The translations under genes were made by a program, and so were the position numbers. From the NCBI GenBank assembly GCA_963682055.1, contig OY821749.1:31813631-31877630 (forward strand): 64,000 nucleotides of DNA. Direction: 5' to 3'. This document shows positions 62,801 through 64,000 of the stretch, piece by piece. Within the stretch, counting starts at the first letter, position 1; every line of letters begins with the position of its first letter. The notes beneath the pieces are model-generated. The model ran no database searches and had not been told where the DNA came from. It saw only the letters and a list, made by a program, of their open reading frames with translations. This DNA comes from Primula veris (lineage: Eukaryota; Streptophyta; Magnoliopsida; Ericales; Primulaceae).

Positions 62801-64000
62801 CAAAAATTGCCTAAAATATGCCCTAAAATTCATTCATCATGAAACAGTTTGTAAGGAAATTTAGTAAAAAGTAAAATATAAATGATAATATCAATTATAG
62901 TTAGGCCCTTTCTAGAAAATACATTTTAATTTAGAGAAAATAGCTTATTAATTGACGCAATTTCTGCAGAGTTGGGGGCATGAATCTCAGAAGGGGTTCA
63001 AAGGAACTAAATTAGCGAACCAATGTAATCATAGGTTGGTAATCCATTCCATCTAAATAATAAACTTTTCAATATTTGTTTACTGTGCAGCACTTCTTTT
63101 GTTCATATCATTAACAGCTTTTCTTCTCAATTCATGCAGATACAACATTTATATCGAAGGAAATGCATGGTCTGTAAGCGAGAAATATATTGTCGGTTGT
63201 GGTTCTATGAGCTTATTCGTAGAGCCTCGGTACTATGATTTTTTCTCTCGAAGTTTAGTGCCTACGATTCACTATTGGCCCATAAGAAAGGCGGACAAAT
63301 GCAAATCCATTAAATTCGCGGTCGATTGGGGAAACAAAAATACAGAAAAGGTGACACACTTTTACCAATTATTACTATTAATTGAAGCCTAGATACAAAT
63401 TTTATTCATGTTACTCAAGTTTGATTACATTATAATCCCCTGATACGAAATTACAGACTCAATTCCTTGAACTCTCATTTCATTCTTATGCGGTCTAGTA
63501 CTTGTTTATGATTGATGAAGTATATTTTTTATATGTGTCACAATATACATCGAAACCTCTCATACCCTAGTTATTGAAGATCAAAATTATGATTGATGGA
63601 GTACATTTCAATGTGTTTCTGATATTAAAGCGCAAACGAACTAGCTAAATTGTTTTCTAATTTTGAAACTCTTTATATCAACCAGTTTAAACCTTGCAGA
63701 TTATTTAGAACAATAAAATAACTTGCTATTGTAAGGGACATGTTTAGACCAGGAGTATAATGCGAATAGCTAAACGGTTCATCATTTTGAAAATCCATAG
63801 CAGAAGGAACATTAAAATTTGGTACTGTTACCTGGTTAATTTCTGAATAGAAAAAAAATGTTTTTTACAAATTTTCTTTACAGGCACAGAAAATTGGAGC
63901 AGCCGGAAGCAGATTTATGCAAGAAGATCTAGATATGAAGAATGTATATGACTATATGTATCACTTATTGAGAAGCTATGCAAAACTCTTGAAATATAAG
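59819..64000 (+). CDS. GT90/CAP10-domain O-glucosyltransferase-like protein, copy 2, cut by window end
   Basis: Tandem paralogue of the gene at 51648. Exons: 59819-59974, 60412-60947, 61461-61650, 62970-63034, 63140-63350 and 63884 onward (truncated at 64000 after LLRSYAKLLKYK). Splice sites and phases equal those of copy 1; exon 2 is 9 nt shorter through indels around the N-glycosylation-like segment (YYLNCSREN). An in-frame ATG at 59819 adds three residues (MKS) before the Met that aligns with copy 1; either may start. The anchor FLFIVFIFIGTLVLS is identical to copy 1. All signatures are kept (CPHYFHWIQEDLRPW, MYQMDD, PDWSFWGW, YWKGN, NAWSVSEKYIVGCG). No stop or frameshift in the visible part; about 100 C-terminal residues lie outside the window. 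Confidence 0.9.
61795..62445 (-). mobile_element. Retroposed insertion in intron 3 of GT90 copy 2
   Basis: Copy 1 reads cttgtttggttacatcatttgag, whereas copy 2 reads cttgttt, about 650 bp of extra sequence, then gttacgtcatttgag. The insert begins with a T13 run followed on the minus strand by ...caatatattcttaatttcc and the A tail, as in LINE 3' ends or other poly(A) retroposons. No open frame of note. The family is inferred from the tail only. Confidence 0.55.

Noticed and set aside
1..64000. CRISPR arrays, bacterial operons, prophage or biosynthetic gene cluster
   Set aside because: The window is plant nuclear DNA with intron-bearing genes; tandem repeats seen are microsatellites, MITEs or gene duplications, and no pathway-like grouping of enzymes is present.

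Overview
This is a stretch of nuclear genome from a flowering plant, most likely a eudicot. The evidence is AT-rich intergenic DNA, many short exons with GT/AG introns, plant-only gene families (MAP70, S1-like secreted protein, CC-NBS-LRR receptors) and a dense load of MITEs, SINE-like elements and a solo LTR. I cannot name the species from sequence alone.

Layout. (1) 1-6.4 kb: a complete ten-exon MAP70 microtubule-associated protein gene on the minus strand, with a Stowaway-type MITE in its first intron, an 89-bp tandem repeat in its last intron and a TA/GA microsatellite just upstream. (2) 6.4-15.7 kb: gene-poor DNA holding a tandem duplication, a well-delimited tRNA-derived SINE, a retroelement coding relic and several MITEs. 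(3) 15.8-19.3 kb: a single-exon S1/self-incompatibility-like secreted protein gene, flanked by repeated noncoding blocks, and a two-exon gene for a 64-residue membrane protein. (4) 21.6-44.8 kb: a large direct segmental duplication (unit A about 22.63-31.69 kb, unit B about 34.69-44.84 kb). Each unit carries one broken CC-NBS-LRR gene on the minus strand. Neither can encode a full receptor, and both contain intragenic inverted segments. In B the NB-ARC/early-LRR block is flipped between two 216-bp inverted repeats; in A a duplicated NB-ARC piece sits inverted upstream of its direct counterpart. Post-duplication insertions (a solo LTR, Harbinger-like and other MITEs) distinguish the units and often leave a recognisable empty site in the other unit. 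(5) 44.8-51.6 kb: repeat-rich, gene-free DNA. (6) 51.6-64 kb: two tandem six-exon GT90 (CAP10/DUF821, O-glucosyltransferase-like) genes on the plus strand, the second cut by the window end, with a frameshifted 3' fragment of a PIP5K gene between them.

The apparently functional protein genes are MAP70, the S1-like gene, the small membrane-protein gene and the GT90 pair. I see no operon-like or metabolic cluster logic. The most unusual content is the rearranged NLR pair, whose inverted architecture could in principle yield self-complementary or antisense NLR transcripts. All protein identities come from recognised motifs and remembered family sequences; no database search was run.
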